Counted from the stretch's first letter, positions 24,490 through 34,714 are shown. The stretch: DNA of 43,510 nt from Oscillospiraceae bacterium (GCA_017532085.1 JAFXJT010000071.1:1-43510), one strand, 5' to 3'. Made by a program: numbers and translations. The notes: a model not told the origin generated them from the letters alone.

Positions 24490-25683
24490 TTAACGATTTT
24501 TGCGGCGGGTATTCCGCAGCAGAACGCATCTCGTTTTTGCAAGTATTGTTTGCAGATCGAATTGTTCCAGCACACGGCGGCGAGCAGCTTTGCCATATTG
24601 CATGCGCAGCTCATCATCCCGCAGCAAAAGTTCCATAGCATTCGAGAGTGCTTCTGCATCGGATGGCGGAACCGTCAGTCCTGTTTCGCCATGCGCACTC
24701 ACAAGAGGCACACCGGTAGGCAATGCGGTATTGATGACAGGCTTACCATATACCATGGCCTCCAATTGCACAATGCCGAATGCCTCACTGTTTGCCACAG
24801 AGGGCAGAACAAACAGATCACAATCGGCAAAAGCAGCACGCAGATCCGCATCCATGCGTCTGCCGAGAAAATGCACATGATCGGCAACACCCAATTCCTG
24901 TGCACGAGTTTTCAGTTGTTCTTCCAATACGCCGGTGCCGGCTAAAAACAGTTCGCAATTCACCGATTCCGGCAAGGCTGCAAAGGCCTCCAACAATACA
25001 TCTACGCCTTTATAATAGACCAATCTGCCGACAAACAGAATCTTTTTTGCTGTTTTGCTGTGCAGCCGATCCTGCAGGATCGGAATCCTCAGAGCAGCAT
25101 CATACAGCGAAGCATCAATGCCATAGGGGATCACAATGCATTTTTCATGGTATTTGTACAGATCGGGAGAACAGTCGATATGTGCTTGGGTTGCGACAAT
25201 AATTGCATCAGCTCGCCGAAGCAGTGCGTGCATGAGCGGCCGATACAGCACAAGCATCTTTTTTTGACGTACAATATCGCTGTGCCATGCCACTACGACT
25301 CTGCCTTGATAGCCCGAAAGAATACAGGCAAGATCTGCAAGAGGAAAGGGCAGATGCAGCTCCACCACATCGGACACCATCACCTTGCGGCGGAAGGCGC
25401 TGATATAATCCAAAGAAAGCGGACAGGAAGCAAAGGTTCCCAAACTGCCGCAGCGATATACCCGAATGCCGCGAACCCGATCTTTTTGCGCCAAGCCTGC
25501 CGAATCACGACAAGTCAGCACCGATACATTCGCATAGGGCTTCATGCCTTCGGCCACTTGCTGCATGACTGTTTCAATCCCACCGATATGAGGATCATAA
25601 GCTTTGCCGGTAATCAGCACCCGGGGCTTTGCATTATGTGGGCGGTTTTGCATGGCGGATTTGCCATTGTTGGTATCTTTCAT
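24490..25683 (-). CDS. GT4 glycosyltransferase
   Basis: A 397-residue GT-B-fold transferase of family GT4. N-terminal signs are VLITGKAYDPHIGGIETVM (the G-G-x-E acceptor-side loop) and VVAWHSDIVRQ; C-terminal signs are ILFVGRLVYYKGVDVLLEAF and the EX7E segment SEAFGIVQLEAM near 300. Proteins of this type add mannosyl or rhamnosyl residues from GDP-sugars. In this cluster a D-rhamnosyl or mannosyl transfer on undecaprenyl-linked glycan is likely but not shown. The gene begins three bases after the TAG stop of the preceding gene, suggesting translational coupling. Confidence 0.87.
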   Translation of the reverse strand: MKDTNNGKSAMQNRPHNAKPRVLITGKAYDPHIGGIETVMQQVAEGMKPYANVSVLTCRDSAGLAQKDRVRGIRVYRCGSLGTFASCPLSLDYISAFRRKVMVSDVVELHLPFPLADLACILSGYQGRVVVAWHSDIVRQKKMLVLYRPLMHALLRRADAIIVATQAHIDCSPDLYKYHEKCIVIPYGIDASLYDAALRIPILQDRLHSKTAKKILFVGRLVYYKGVDVLLEAFAALPESVNCELFLAGTGVLEEQLKTRAQELGVADHVHFLGRRMDADLRAAFADCDLFVLPSVANSEAFGIVQLEAMVYGKPVINTALPTGVPLVSAHGETGLTVPPSDAEALSNAMELLLRDDELRMQYGKAARRRVLEQFDLQTILAKTRCVLLRNTRRKNR

Positions 25684-25686
25684 ACG

Positions 25687-26844
25687 CTATTCATTCTCCG
25701 CAACATCACAATAAATCTGATACAGCAGCTTGGCTGCGGCATCCCATGAAAACTGTTTTGCACGGGCAAGTCCTCGTTGGCGCATACGCTGCCGCAGAGC
25801 AGGATCGGTAAGAATGGCCTGCATCCCTTTTGCAATGGCTTCAACCCGATAAGGATTGACCAATACTGCAGCATCGCCTACCACCTCGGGCAGAGAAGCG
25901 GCATTGGAGGTCAGCACCGGTGTACCGCATGCCATTGCTTCCAGCGGCGGCATACCAAAGCCTTCGTAGAGCGAAGGAAATACAAAAGCCAATGCACCGC
26001 TGTACAATGCAGCCAAATCCTCGGAAGGGATATATTCCGGGAAGCATACCTGCTGTTCTAAGCCCAGCGCAGTCACAGTTTCAAAAATGCTGTCATACAT
26101 CCAGCCTTTTCCGCCTGCCAGCACAAGTTTCGGCGGATGCTCCTGCTCCTTGCAGAGCAGTGCATAGGCTTCGATGAGACGCGGCAAATTCTTTCGCGGT
26201 TCCAGCGTGCCAAGATAGAGGAAATAGTCTCCCTCGATGCCATGCGCCTGTTTGACCTGTGCGATGTTCTGTTCATCCTCTACGGGATAAAACCGTGTAT
26301 TGTCCACGCCGCAGGGTACCACACGTACTTTTTTGGCATATTCGGGATAATATTTTGCAATTTCACGTTTTGAAAATTCGCTGTCAGTGACAATGCAGTC
26401 TGCGCGCTGCATGGATTGCCGCAATCCAAGGCGCAGCATTTGTCTGGTGCGAAGACGTACTGTCTCAGGATATGCATGAATGACCATATCGTGAACAGTC
26501 ACAACGGTTTTTCCATGCACACCGGGCGGCGTAATATAATTGAAGAAGTGTGTAACATCTGCCCATTTGCCGAAAAAGGCAGAATAGGGCACAGGGATGA
26601 CCGAGGACAGCGTGCGATATGCAAGAGGCGAGCAAAATGCCGTTCGCAATGGAATATTCTCTTTGCGAAACGGTGCCAAACGACGACGCTTTTCCTCGGG
26701 AGTACGCAGAGAGAAATATTCAAAGCGATATTGCAGCTCGGGATGGAGACGGGTCATTGCCTCCACCAGACCTGCTTCGCAATATCCAATGCCGGAGATA
26801 TGATCTCCCACAAGAGGTGCTGCGTCAAAAGCGATTCGTTTCAT
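25687..26844 (-). CDS. GT4 glycosyltransferase (mannosyltransferase-like)
   Basis: A 385-residue GT4, GT-B-fold enzyme. It has the N-terminal [14 protein letters not shown] loop, [25 protein letters not shown] at the start of the donor lobe, and the EX7E segment [12 protein letters not shown]. This subfamily (WbdB/WbaZ-like) often uses GDP-mannose or GDP-rhamnose. ATG 26844 is preferred to TTG 26853, although neither has a good ribosome site; the gene starts 18 bases after gmd ends. Likely one of the chain-extension or adaptor enzymes of the D-rhamnan pathway. Confidence 0.87.
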   Translation of the reverse strand: MKRIAFDAAPLVGDHISGIGYCEAGLVEAMTRLHPELQYRFEYFSLRTPEEKRRRLAPFRKENIPLRTAFCSPLAYRTLSSVIPVPYSAFFGKWADVTHFFNYITPPGVHGKTVVTVHDMVIHAYPETVRLRTRQMLRLGLRQSMQRADCIVTDSEFSKREIAKYYPEYAKKVRVVPCGVDNTRFYPVEDEQNIAQVKQAHGIEGDYFLYLGTLEPRKNLPRLIEAYALLCKEQEHPPKLVLAGGKGWMYDSIFETVTALGLEQQVCFPEYIPSEDLAALYSGALAFVFPSLYEGFGMPPLEAMACGTPVLTSNAASLPEVVGDAAVLVNPYRVEAIAKGMQAILTDPALRQRMRQRGLARAKQFSWDAAAKLLYQIYCDVAENE

Positions 26845-26862
26845 GATGTTCAAACCGTCTGT

Positions 26863-27906
<1,044 letters not shown>

Positions 27907-27941
27907 TTATATCAACAAAAACGGCAAAGTGTTTGGCTGCT

Positions 27942-29033
27942 TCAGAGCAATTCGCCTCGGCCCTGTTCTCGCAGCATCTCGGTAACCTTTTTCACATTCT
28001 GCGCAGCATCCTTGGCGCATACCAGCAATGCATCTGCGGTATCCACTACAATGATATCCTCCAGACCTATGGCGGCAATCAATTTATCGGAGCCTGCAAA
28101 AATACAGTTTTTGGTACCGATGGTCAGCACATCGCCATTTCGATAGTTTCCATTGGTATCCGTTTTTGCGACACGCTGCAAAGCGGGCCAGCTTCCCACA
28201 TCATCCCAACCGAAGTTTCCCGGAATGGTGAACAGACGGGATGCGTGCTCCAGCACGCCGTAATCGACGGAAACAGATGGCATTTTCGGAAATTCCTCTT
28301 GCAGAACACGTTGAAAATCGGGTGTATCACAAACGGACTGCAAACGCCCGGTGATCTCCGCCACTGCAGGAAGATGCTCCTTGACCGCATCCAGATACAC
28401 AGCGGTACGCCATGCAAACATACCACTGTTCCAGAGAAACTTCCCGGATTCCACATAGCTGCGAGCAGTTTCCAGATCGGGCTTTTCACGGAAGCAATCG
28501 ACTTGATAGACGCCTGTGGGTGCGCTTTGACTGCGTGAAAATTCAATATAGCCATAACCTGTTTCGGGATAGGAAGGGGTGATGCCGATGGTCACAAGAT
28601 TATCACCTGCATCAGCAGCGGCAATGGCGCGGGAAAGCACATCTATGCAAAGATCCTCATGACGGATCAGATGATCGGCAGGAAGCACCAACATCACAGC
28701 ATCGCCGCATCGTTTTGCAATTACGGCGGCGGCAAGGGCGATGCAGGGTGCTGTATTGCGGGCAGCCGGTTCACGTAGCAGATTCTCTTCGGGAATTTCC
28801 GGAAGCTGTTCCTGCACCAGCGTCATATAGTCGGCATTGGTGACGACGTATACGTTTTCCGGTGCAACCAAGCCTTTCAGACGGCGAAAGGTTTTTTGAA
28901 TCATGGTTTCACCGTCTCCGGACAGTGATAAAAACTGTTTCGGACAGTGTGTGCGGCTTTTGGGCCAGAAGCGTTCGCCTTTGCCGCCGGCCATAATCAC
29001 GGCAGCAACAGGTCGTGTCAACGCATCGTTCAT
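27942..29033 (-). CDS. manC: Mannose-1-phosphate guanylyltransferase
   Basis: A 363-residue nucleotidyltransferase making GDP-mannose from mannose-1-phosphate and GTP. The signature AAVIMAGGKGERFWPKSR is at residues 9-26, followed by PKQFLSL, VLPADHLI, and FREKPDLETA, where the Lys contacts the sugar phosphate. The protein ends after a short C-terminal beta region, so the isomerase domain of bifunctional AlgA/ManC enzymes is absent. The ATG at 29033 overlaps the stop of the upstream transferase gene as ATGA, indicating coupled translation. Confidence 0.93.
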   Translation of the reverse strand: MNDALTRPVAAVIMAGGKGERFWPKSRTHCPKQFLSLSGDGETMIQKTFRRLKGLVAPENVYVVTNADYMTLVQEQLPEIPEENLLREPAARNTAPCIALAAAVIAKRCGDAVMLVLPADHLIRHEDLCIDVLSRAIAAADAGDNLVTIGITPSYPETGYGYIEFSRSQSAPTGVYQVDCFREKPDLETARSYVESGKFLWNSGMFAWRTAVYLDAVKEHLPAVAEITGRLQSVCDTPDFQRVLQEEFPKMPSVSVDYGVLEHASRLFTIPGNFGWDDVGSWPALQRVAKTDTNGNYRNGDVLTIGTKNCIFAGSDKLIAAIGLEDIIVVDTADALLVCAKDAAQNVKKVTEMLREQGRGELL

Positions 29034-30484
29034 GGAGTTTCTCCTTTCTTTACAGCAGCGGATTCGGAATGAGTTGTGTCAGAAATGAGAACGTCTGTTG
29101 TTTTGTCAGTTGAAGGGTCTTGTTTTACGGCCTGTCGAAGCAGTTCGCGTTCTGCCGCATTGGTTTTGGGCGGAAAAAATGCGATCTTGACAGTCATGAG
29201 CATCAGTCGAAAATCCAGCAGCAGAGAATACTGCTCAATATACATCAGATCCATTTTCAGCTTATCAAAGGGATCGGTGTCATAGGTACCGATGACCTGT
29301 GCATAGCCGGTAAGACCTGCTTTGACCTGTAAACGAAATGGGAATTCCGGATATTGCTTGGCATATTCCTCGGTGAGGGAGGGACGCTCGGGACGAGGAC
29401 CCACCAAGGACATATCGCCTTTGAGAATATTAAAGAGCTGCGGCAGCTCATCCAGTCGAAAACGACGGAGTACTGCGCCGACTCTCGTGATACGGCAATC
29501 GTGTTCTGCGGCAAGTACCGCCTGTCCGTTGGCCTCGGCGTTTTGGATCATGCTGCGGAATTTGAGCACATGAAAATGCTTGCCGCCACGGGTCAGACGC
29601 TCTTGGCGATACAGGATCGGTCCACCGTCATCCAGACGAATGGCAATCGCACAGATGCATAGGATTGGCGATGTCAGCAGCAGTAATACCGAGGAGATCA
29701 GCAGGTCCACCAGCCGTTTGGTAAAGCGCTGTTCCAGCGTCAATCCCTCATTGCGGCAGAGCAGCAAGGGCGTATCAAACAAACGAATTTCTCCGCTGCC
29801 GCGCAGGAGAATATCCGAAATCTTCGGGGATACATAAGCACGTAAATTATTCGCATAGCAGTGCTTGAGCAGATCGTTGCGGATCTCTGCCGGGATATCA
29901 CAAAGGATTACGCCGTCAAAGCTCTGCAGAGATGCGACAATATTGGAAAATCCTTTTGCAATATCAATGCTTTCGCAGATCATATATTTATCCACACGGG
30001 CGCTCATTTTCATAACCAGTTCTGCAGCATGGCGGGAACCATAGACAATAATCAGCTTTCGCGGCGGATACAGACGAAAATACAGCTGATTGACAAGCAG
30101 TGCCCAGCAAACAATCAGGATCAGATCCAATACCGTCAGGAACAGCAGCGGTGTTATGGGCAGAAATCGTCTGCCAATGGCACTGATTTGAAAATAGGTG
30201 ATAAAATTCACCATGCAAATGGCGATGCCTTGATTATAGATCAGATCATTGCGCTTGAGATAGCCATATTGGATACAGTCATATGCTTTGAAGAATACGG
30301 CTGTGAATACGGTATAAATCAGAATTACCACCCAATTTCCCCGCCGGAAAAAGGGCTGGATAATGACATCTGCATAATAGCTTTGCCAGATATAGGCAAA
30401 TTCCAGTGTTAAAATCGCCAGCAGCAGAAGCCCGGAACCCAGTGAAACCAGATGCCGATGACGATAGGGAGCGGTTTGCTTCAT
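29030..30484 (-). CDS. Polyprenyl-phosphate sugar-1-phosphate transferase (initiating enzyme)
   Basis: A 484-residue membrane protein of the WbaP/WsaP/CpsE class, which starts glycan assembly by moving a sugar-1-phosphate from a nucleotide sugar to undecaprenyl phosphate. The N-terminal part has about four helices, followed by a cytoplasmic Rossmann-like linker (KLIIVYGSRHAAELVMKM). The C-terminal catalytic part carries KRLVDLLISSVLLLL, the re-entrant helix, YRQERLTRGGKHFHVLKFRSM, RRFRLDELPQLFNILKGDM, LVGPRPERP and VKAGLTGYAQV. An acidic and Thr/Ser-rich tail follows. Donor sugar is not deducible. ATG 30484 follows AAAGGA. It is the first gene after the cluster promoter. Confidence 0.93.
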   Translation of the reverse strand: MKQTAPYRHRHLVSLGSGLLLLAILTLEFAYIWQSYYADVIIQPFFRRGNWVVILIYTVFTAVFFKAYDCIQYGYLKRNDLIYNQGIAICMVNFITYFQISAIGRRFLPITPLLFLTVLDLILIVCWALLVNQLYFRLYPPRKLIIVYGSRHAAELVMKMSARVDKYMICESIDIAKGFSNIVASLQSFDGVILCDIPAEIRNDLLKHCYANNLRAYVSPKISDILLRGSGEIRLFDTPLLLCRNEGLTLEQRFTKRLVDLLISSVLLLLTSPILCICAIAIRLDDGGPILYRQERLTRGGKHFHVLKFRSMIQNAEANGQAVLAAEHDCRITRVGAVLRRFRLDELPQLFNILKGDMSLVGPRPERPSLTEEYAKQYPEFPFRLQVKAGLTGYAQVIGTYDTDPFDKLKMDLMYIEQYSLLLDFRLMLMTVKIAFFPPKTNAAERELLRQAVKQDPSTDKTTDVLISDTTHSESAAVKKGETP

Positions 30485-30579
30485 GTTGTTTCCTTTCTCT
30501 CAATCATTCAAGATGAGAGGCATGCTTCTATTGATCTCACATGGTCAAAATCAGTATTGTCATTAGCCTATACATTTTC

Positions 30580-30608
30580 ATTATAACAAGTTTTTCCATG
30601 TTCGTCAA
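30580..30608 (-). promoter_or_regulatory. Sigma-A promoter of the polysaccharide operon
   Basis: On the minus strand TTGACG (30608-30603), a 17-bp spacer and a perfect TATAAT (30585-30580). It lies about 95 bases before the first gene. The leader contains a CTCTCA/TGAGAG hairpin just before the ribosome site, which might modulate translation. No other promoter is obvious on this strand down to 12.2 kb. Confidence 0.8.
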
Positions 30609-30619
30609 GCAAAATACAA

Positions 30620-30651
30620 CGCCTTTGCTTTTTGGTTGTGAAGCAAAGGCG
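30620..30651 (-). terminator. Terminator of the zinc operon
   Basis: A perfect 11-bp inverted repeat, CGCCTTTGCTT at 30620-30630 and AAGCAAAGGCG at 30641-30651, lies 21 bases past the metallophosphoesterase stop. On the minus strand it is followed by TTGTATTTTGC. The -35 box of the polysaccharide promoter begins right behind it. Confidence 0.75.
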
Positions 30652-30672
30652 TTTGTTGTCAGTTTTTGTGTA

Positions 30673-31497
30673 TTATTCATGGGTTTTGACCGAAATCACG
30701 GGTAATTCCGGCGGATTAAAGAGGCGCAGTTTTCCCAATCCACCGCTGACCGCCATAAGGGTATTGCCCGATTGATATACACCCTTGGAATATCGCGGAA
30801 AGAAGCGGCGTTCGGGAGAAAGCAATCCGCCGAGAATCGGCAGCCGCACGGCACCGCCGTGCACATGACCGCTGAGCACCAGAGCAGCACCCCATTGTGC
30901 ATACGCCGGAAAGAACAGTGGATTGTGTGCCAGTAAAATGGTATTGGGAGGGCAGTCTCCCAAAACCGCTCGGATCTCTTCGGCAGTGCATTCTGCAAGA
31001 TTGCGGTATCCGGTTTCGGTACGGTAATGGGATCTTGTCAGAGTCAGACCTGCAAAAGTCGTTCCGTTTAGCGTCAGGATTTCATTATCCAGCAGATGCA
31101 CTCCGTTTTGATGCAAAACATCGCAAAATGCCATATGTTGTTTGGGTGGCAGATCCAATTCGTGATTGCCCTGCACCATTATCATAGGTGCAATCCGGGA
31201 AAGCTGTGCAAGCAAGCGATGAATCTTTGAAAAATCGCACATGGTACGAGACACCAGATCACCGGTGAGGATGATGTAATCCGGCTTTTCGGCGGCAATT
31301 TTCTGTACCAGATGGCAGTAATTCTTGCCAAAAGTACGGCTGTGCAGATCAGAAAGCAGCAGCAGCTTCGGCAGAGAGGCAGGAGCCTTTTTTGCCGGCA
31401 GATGAATTTGCACTGTGCACAGCAGCCGGGTGTTTTCTATGACGGCATAGCTGCCCAGCGCTGCACCGAGCAGCAGCAAAGCGAAACAAGGACGCAA
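30673..31497 (-). CDS. Membrane-anchored metallophosphoesterase (YkuE/YaeI-like)
   Basis: A 274-residue protein with an N-terminal hydrophobic anchor (FALLLLGAALGSYAVI) and a calcineurin-like catalytic domain. All metal motifs are present: LLLSDLHSR, ILTGDLV, VQGNHELD, LLAHNPLF and LSGHVHGGAVRLP. Relatives are phosphodiesterases or phosphatases acting at the cell surface; the substrate here is unknown. TTG 31497 is the better start, since GGAGG lies eight bases upstream but almost touches GTG 31506. It begins about 30 bases after znuB with no terminator between, so it is probably the last gene of the zinc operon. Confidence 0.87.
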   Translation of the reverse strand: MRPCFALLLLGAALGSYAVIENTRLLCTVQIHLPAKKAPASLPKLLLLSDLHSRTFGKNYCHLVQKIAAEKPDYIILTGDLVSRTMCDFSKIHRLLAQLSRIAPMIMVQGNHELDLPPKQHMAFCDVLHQNGVHLLDNEILTLNGTTFAGLTLTRSHYRTETGYRNLAECTAEEIRAVLGDCPPNTILLAHNPLFFPAYAQWGAALVLSGHVHGGAVRLPILGGLLSPERRFFPRYSKGVYQSGNTLMAVSGGLGKLRLFNPPELPVISVKTHE

Positions 31498-31528
31498 AAG
31501 CCTCACCTCCGGACAAAGTGAAATGGAT

Positions 31529-32368
31529 TTATGTGGTGTGATGCCGTTTCTGCAACAGCATACGCAGCAGTGAAGACAGCAGAAATACAGTAAGATTCAC
31601 GATGATGACACAGGCACCAACGGCTGCATCCATCCATAAAGAAAGCAGCAATCCCAGCAAAAAGCAGCTTACGGATATCAATACGGCGGCAAGAATCACC
31701 TTGCGGAAGCTTTTGCACAGGCGCATTGCCGTAACTGCCGGAAAAATCATCAGGCTGGAGATCAGCAGCGCACCCATGAGCATCATGCCAAGTACAACAG
31801 TGACAGCAGTCAGCACTGCAATCAGAAGATTATAGAATCTGACATTCAGACCTGTGGCACGGGCAAAATTCTCATCAAAGGTCACAGCAAAGATTTTATC
31901 ATAGCATAAAGCATAGACCAGCACTACACAGATGCTCAGAATGACACTGAGAATCACTTCACTTTTCGACATGGTCAGAATGCTGCCGAACATATAATGA
32001 CTGACATCGGTGGTGAGATTTGCCTTGGAGGATACCAGAATCCCCAATGCCATTGCTGAGGTGGAAAACAATGCAATGGCAGTATCTCCCCGCACCTGAT
32101 CACTTTCAGAGAGACGCAGCAGAATATAGGCAGCGAGAATGACCACAGGAATCGTGACCTGCATCGGTGCCCATCCCATAGCGATGGCAATACAAAGTGT
32201 GCCGTAGCCTACATGCGACAATCCGTCGCCAATCATCGAACAGCGCTTGAGCACAAGACTCACACCCAGCAAACTGGCGCAAAGACTGACTGCAATTCCT
32301 GCAATCAAGGCCGGCAGCAGGATGATGGAGAAGTATTCGGGCGTAAGAATAGCGGAAAGATCATTCAT
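31529..32368 (-). CDS. znuB: Zinc ABC transporter permease
   Basis: A 279-residue ABC-3 family membrane protein with about eight helices. Family signs are LLGVSLVLKRCSMIGDGLSHVGYG, DEDFARA-like YDENFARATGLNV, and LGMMLMGALLISSLMIFPAVTAMRLCKSF. ATG 32368 follows GGAGG and overlaps the ZnuC stop by eight bases (ATGAATGA), so translation is coupled. Neighbours ZnuA, ZnuC and a Fur-family regulator indicate zinc; manganese uptake is less likely. Confidence 0.92.
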   Translation of the reverse strand: MNDLSAILTPEYFSIILLPALIAGIAVSLCASLLGVSLVLKRCSMIGDGLSHVGYGTLCIAIAMGWAPMQVTIPVVILAAYILLRLSESDQVRGDTAIALFSTSAMALGILVSSKANLTTDVSHYMFGSILTMSKSEVILSVILSICVVLVYALCYDKIFAVTFDENFARATGLNVRFYNLLIAVLTAVTVVLGMMLMGALLISSLMIFPAVTAMRLCKSFRKVILAAVLISVSCFLLGLLLSLWMDAAVGACVIIVNLTVFLLSSLLRMLLQKRHHTT

Positions 32369-33128
32369 GACTTGACACCTCCGTTTCTGCCGGATGGGAA
32401 CGGCAGTCACGACAGCCGATGGATTCGCCTGAGGCACGGAGGAAGCGGCTGCCCACCTCGCTGTTGATATATGCCTCACAGGAGCCAAAAAAGCTTTCTT
32501 TCTTGCCGATATGCAGGATTGATTTTGCATGGCGCACAGCACATTCCACATCATGGGTCACCATGATAATGGTAATGCCGTGATCCAGATGAATATGTTC
32601 AAGAATACCGTAAAGCTCCGTAGTGACCACAGGATCCAGACCGGTTACCGGCTCATCGAGCAGAAGCAGCTTTTTGCTGGCACAGAGTGCTCGTGCGAGT
32701 AAAACACGCTGCTGCTGTCCGCCTGAAAGCTCACGGTAGCAGCGATCGGCTAAATCGGTGATGCGCAAACATTTCATTTGTTCTGATGCCAGTGCACGAT
32801 CTTTTTTGGTGTAAAAGGGATGCAGTCTGCGGCTATTGAGGCAGCCCGAAAGCACGACTTCCTGCACCGAAGCGGGGAAATCCCGCTGAATCTGACTTTG
32901 CTGCGGTAAATATCCGATTTCGCTGCGTTTTAAGCCGTCCCCAAGGGTGAGCGTTCCGCTGTCGGCTTGCTTTAAGCCCAGCAGACATTTGATCAGGGTG
33001 CTTTTTCCCGATCCGTTTTCGCCTACAATGCACAGATAATCTCCCTGCTGCACGGAAAAGCTCAGATGCGTCAGCACCGTGGTGGAATCATAGCGCAATG
33101 TGAGGTCGTTGCAGGTCAAAAAAGCCAT
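32361..33128 (-). CDS. znuC: Zinc ABC transporter ATPase
   Basis: A 255-residue ABC ATPase with Walker A GENGSGKS at 36-43, Q-loop YLPQQSQ, signature LSGGQQQR at 134-141, Walker B LLLLDEP at 154-160 and switch His in MVTHD. The C-terminal tail beyond the core has two His (SHPAETEVSSHE) and two Cys near CRDC, possibly metal-related. The gene starts two bases after the ZnuA stop and overlaps znuB. Confidence 0.93.
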   Translation of the reverse strand: MAFLTCNDLTLRYDSTTVLTHLSFSVQQGDYLCIVGENGSGKSTLIKCLLGLKQADSGTLTLGDGLKRSEIGYLPQQSQIQRDFPASVQEVVLSGCLNSRRLHPFYTKKDRALASEQMKCLRITDLADRCYRELSGGQQQRVLLARALCASKKLLLLDEPVTGLDPVVTTELYGILEHIHLDHGITIIMVTHDVECAVRHAKSILHIGKKESFFGSCEAYINSEVGSRFLRASGESIGCRDCRSHPAETEVSSHE

Positions 33129-33129
33129 A

Positions 33130-34104
33130 TCAATTCAGTGCCTCCTTGATTGCGATCAGATTGTCCTGCAGATATTCCTGAAAGTGCTTGCCGGAAGAAA
33201 AATCCTCTTTGCTCACATTATTGCAGGAATGCAGAAGCTTTGCCTGTGCACCGGTGGCTTCACAGATTGCATCGGCAATTTTTCGCGGTGAGTTTTCCAG
33301 ATAGAAGATGGTGTCGATCTGCTGTTCCTTTACGGTGGAAATCAGCGCCGAAAGCGTTGCGGAAGATGCATCCGTATCGCTGCTGCATCCTGAGAACGCT
33401 GCTGCATAGGAAAATCCATATTCCTCTGCCAGATACAAAAACGGGAATCGGTCTCCGAAGATCAACGGCTTGCTGCCGGCAGATTCCGCAGCACTGCGGT
33501 ATGCAGCGTCCAAAGTCTGAAGTGTATTGCAAAGGGCATCCTCATTGGTTTTGCAGGTTTCTTGGTTTTCGGGAGAAATGCTGCAAAGCTGTGCTGCAAT
33601 GGCCCTCACCATCGCAGCGGCATTGAGCGGAGAGGTCCAGATATGCTCATCGTATTCGGCAAGATCGGCTTCGTGCTTTTCATGATGCTCATGCTTGTCC
33701 TCGTGATCCTGTTCGTGATTGTGCGCGGCAGCGATGGGAGTCACATAATCCATAAGCCGCAAATTCACTTTCTCCTTGCGTGTGGATTCCAGAAGATATT
33801 CTACCCATGTCTCGGAAGCACCGCCGATATAGATGAACATATCGCAGGTTTGTATGGCAGCAACATCCGAGGGTGTCGGCTCATAGGAATGACTTTCTCC
33901 GCCCGGCGTAAGCAGCAGCTTCACATCACAGGACAGATCAAACTGCTCCGTTAACTGCAAGGCAAAATCATAGCTCGGATAGACCGTTGTTACAATCGTA
34001 AGCGTTTCCTCATCATTTTTTGTGAGATTACAACCGGAAAGCGGCAGCGCACCAAGGAGGCAGATTGTGCCAAGTACTGCAATTCGTTTTAAGTGTGATG
34101 TCAT
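33130..34104 (-). CDS. znuA: Zinc-binding lipoprotein of the ABC transporter
   Basis: A 324-residue cluster A-I substrate-binding lipoprotein. The lipobox LSGC gives lipid-modified Cys25. The ligand His is in GGESHSYEPTPSD (about 72), and a His-rich metal-collecting loop covers 128-144 (AHNHEQDHEDKHEHH), followed by His154 in EYDEHIW. At the third ligand region the sequence is FGDRFPFLYLAEEYG, with Asp where many ZnuA proteins have His, as in a clostridial subgroup. The His-rich loop points to zinc. ATG 34104 overlaps the Zur stop as ATGA. Confidence 0.92.
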   Translation of the reverse strand: MTSHLKRIAVLGTICLLGALPLSGCNLTKNDEETLTIVTTVYPSYDFALQLTEQFDLSCDVKLLLTPGGESHSYEPTPSDVAAIQTCDMFIYIGGASETWVEYLLESTRKEKVNLRLMDYVTPIAAAHNHEQDHEDKHEHHEKHEADLAEYDEHIWTSPLNAAAMVRAIAAQLCSISPENQETCKTNEDALCNTLQTLDAAYRSAAESAGSKPLIFGDRFPFLYLAEEYGFSYAAAFSGCSSDTDASSATLSALISTVKEQQIDTIFYLENSPRKIADAICEATGAQAKLLHSCNNVSKEDFSSGKHFQEYLQDNLIAIKEALN

Positions 34105-34559
34105 ATGGAATTCCTTTCTGCTTTTGGGGAATCTGTATCAGATTGACTGCATTGGCTGCAAATACCGTAAAAGGTTGTGCGCTCCGGAGCAATGGCAAAG
34201 CCATGATCGGTGCGCACATGACCGGTCAGCTCGGCGAGGTGGGTGCAGTCCAGATGAATCAGTATGCCGCATTCTGTGCATTTGAGATGAAAATGAGAAT
34301 GACAGGTGCCTGCCTTTGCTTCCTCTCCGCCATATTGCCAGCAGGCACTGCCCCGTTCATCCGCAGTATAACGCCGCAGCAGGCCATTTTGCTCCAATCG
34401 TTCCAATTGACGATATACTGTGGCGGCACCGATGGGCGTGCCGTTTTGACTCAGCGCTTGTATGAGTTCGGCAGCTGTAATATGCCGGTGAGGGTTTTCT
34501 TCAAAATACGCAAGTATTCTTGCTTTTTGTTTGGTGCGATAGGTGCTTTGCCGCTCCAT
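34101..34559 (-). CDS. zur: Fur-family zinc uptake regulator
   Basis: A 152-residue metalloregulator. Residues 1-80 form a winged helix (ITAAELIQAL, then GAATVYRQLERLEQNGLL). The dimerisation half has the HSHFHLKCTECG metal segment and the second CxxC (CSQC) near 137, forming the structural zinc site. Context (translationally coupled to znuA) makes Zur more likely than PerR or Fur. It is the first gene of the operon, behind a consensus promoter, and its own likely binding site is a 15-bp palindrome just after the -10 box, suggesting autorepression when zinc is plentiful. Start ATG 34559 follows GAGGAG. Confidence 0.88.
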   Translation of the reverse strand: MERQSTYRTKQKARILAYFEENPHRHITAAELIQALSQNGTPIGAATVYRQLERLEQNGLLRRYTADERGSACWQYGGEEAKAGTCHSHFHLKCTECGILIHLDCTHLAELTGHVRTDHGFAIAPERTTFYGICSQCSQSDTDSPKAERNSI

Positions 34560-34583
34560 ATGTCTGCTCCTCTTTTGCGAATA

Positions 34584-34598
34584 TGAAAATGAGTTTCA
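34584..34598. promoter_or_regulatory. Candidate Zur box
   Basis: TGAAAATGAGTTTCA is a 15-bp palindrome in the 7-1-7 layout of Fur-family sites (TGA and TCA ends, AAT in the left half). It begins just downstream of the zur -10 box, covering roughly +5 to +19, where a bound repressor would block transcription. No second copy was found near the divergent pyrF promoter. Confidence 0.6.
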
Positions 34599-34609
34599 AA
34601 ATTAGATTC

Positions 34610-34638
34610 ATTATACAATATTTCACACACCTTGTCAA
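34610..34638 (-). promoter_or_regulatory. Sigma-A promoter of the zinc operon
   Basis: On the minus strand a perfect TTGACA (34638-34633), a 17-bp spacer and a perfect TATAAT (34615-34610). Such a strong promoter would need the adjoining operator to be kept silent. Confidence 0.88.
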
Positions 34639-34685
34639 GAGTCCAAAACAAATCCTCAAAAACAATACCGGATTGCATTCTGCAC

Positions 34686-34714
34686 TTGACGATACCATGG
34701 CATTGTGGTATAAT
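34686..34714 (+). promoter_or_regulatory. Sigma-A promoter of the pyrimidine operon
   Basis: TTGACG (34686-34691), a 17-bp spacer and TATAAT (34709-34714). The leader of about 70 bases holds a small AAAATGC/GCATTTT palindrome but no recognisable PyrR attenuator. Confidence 0.85.
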
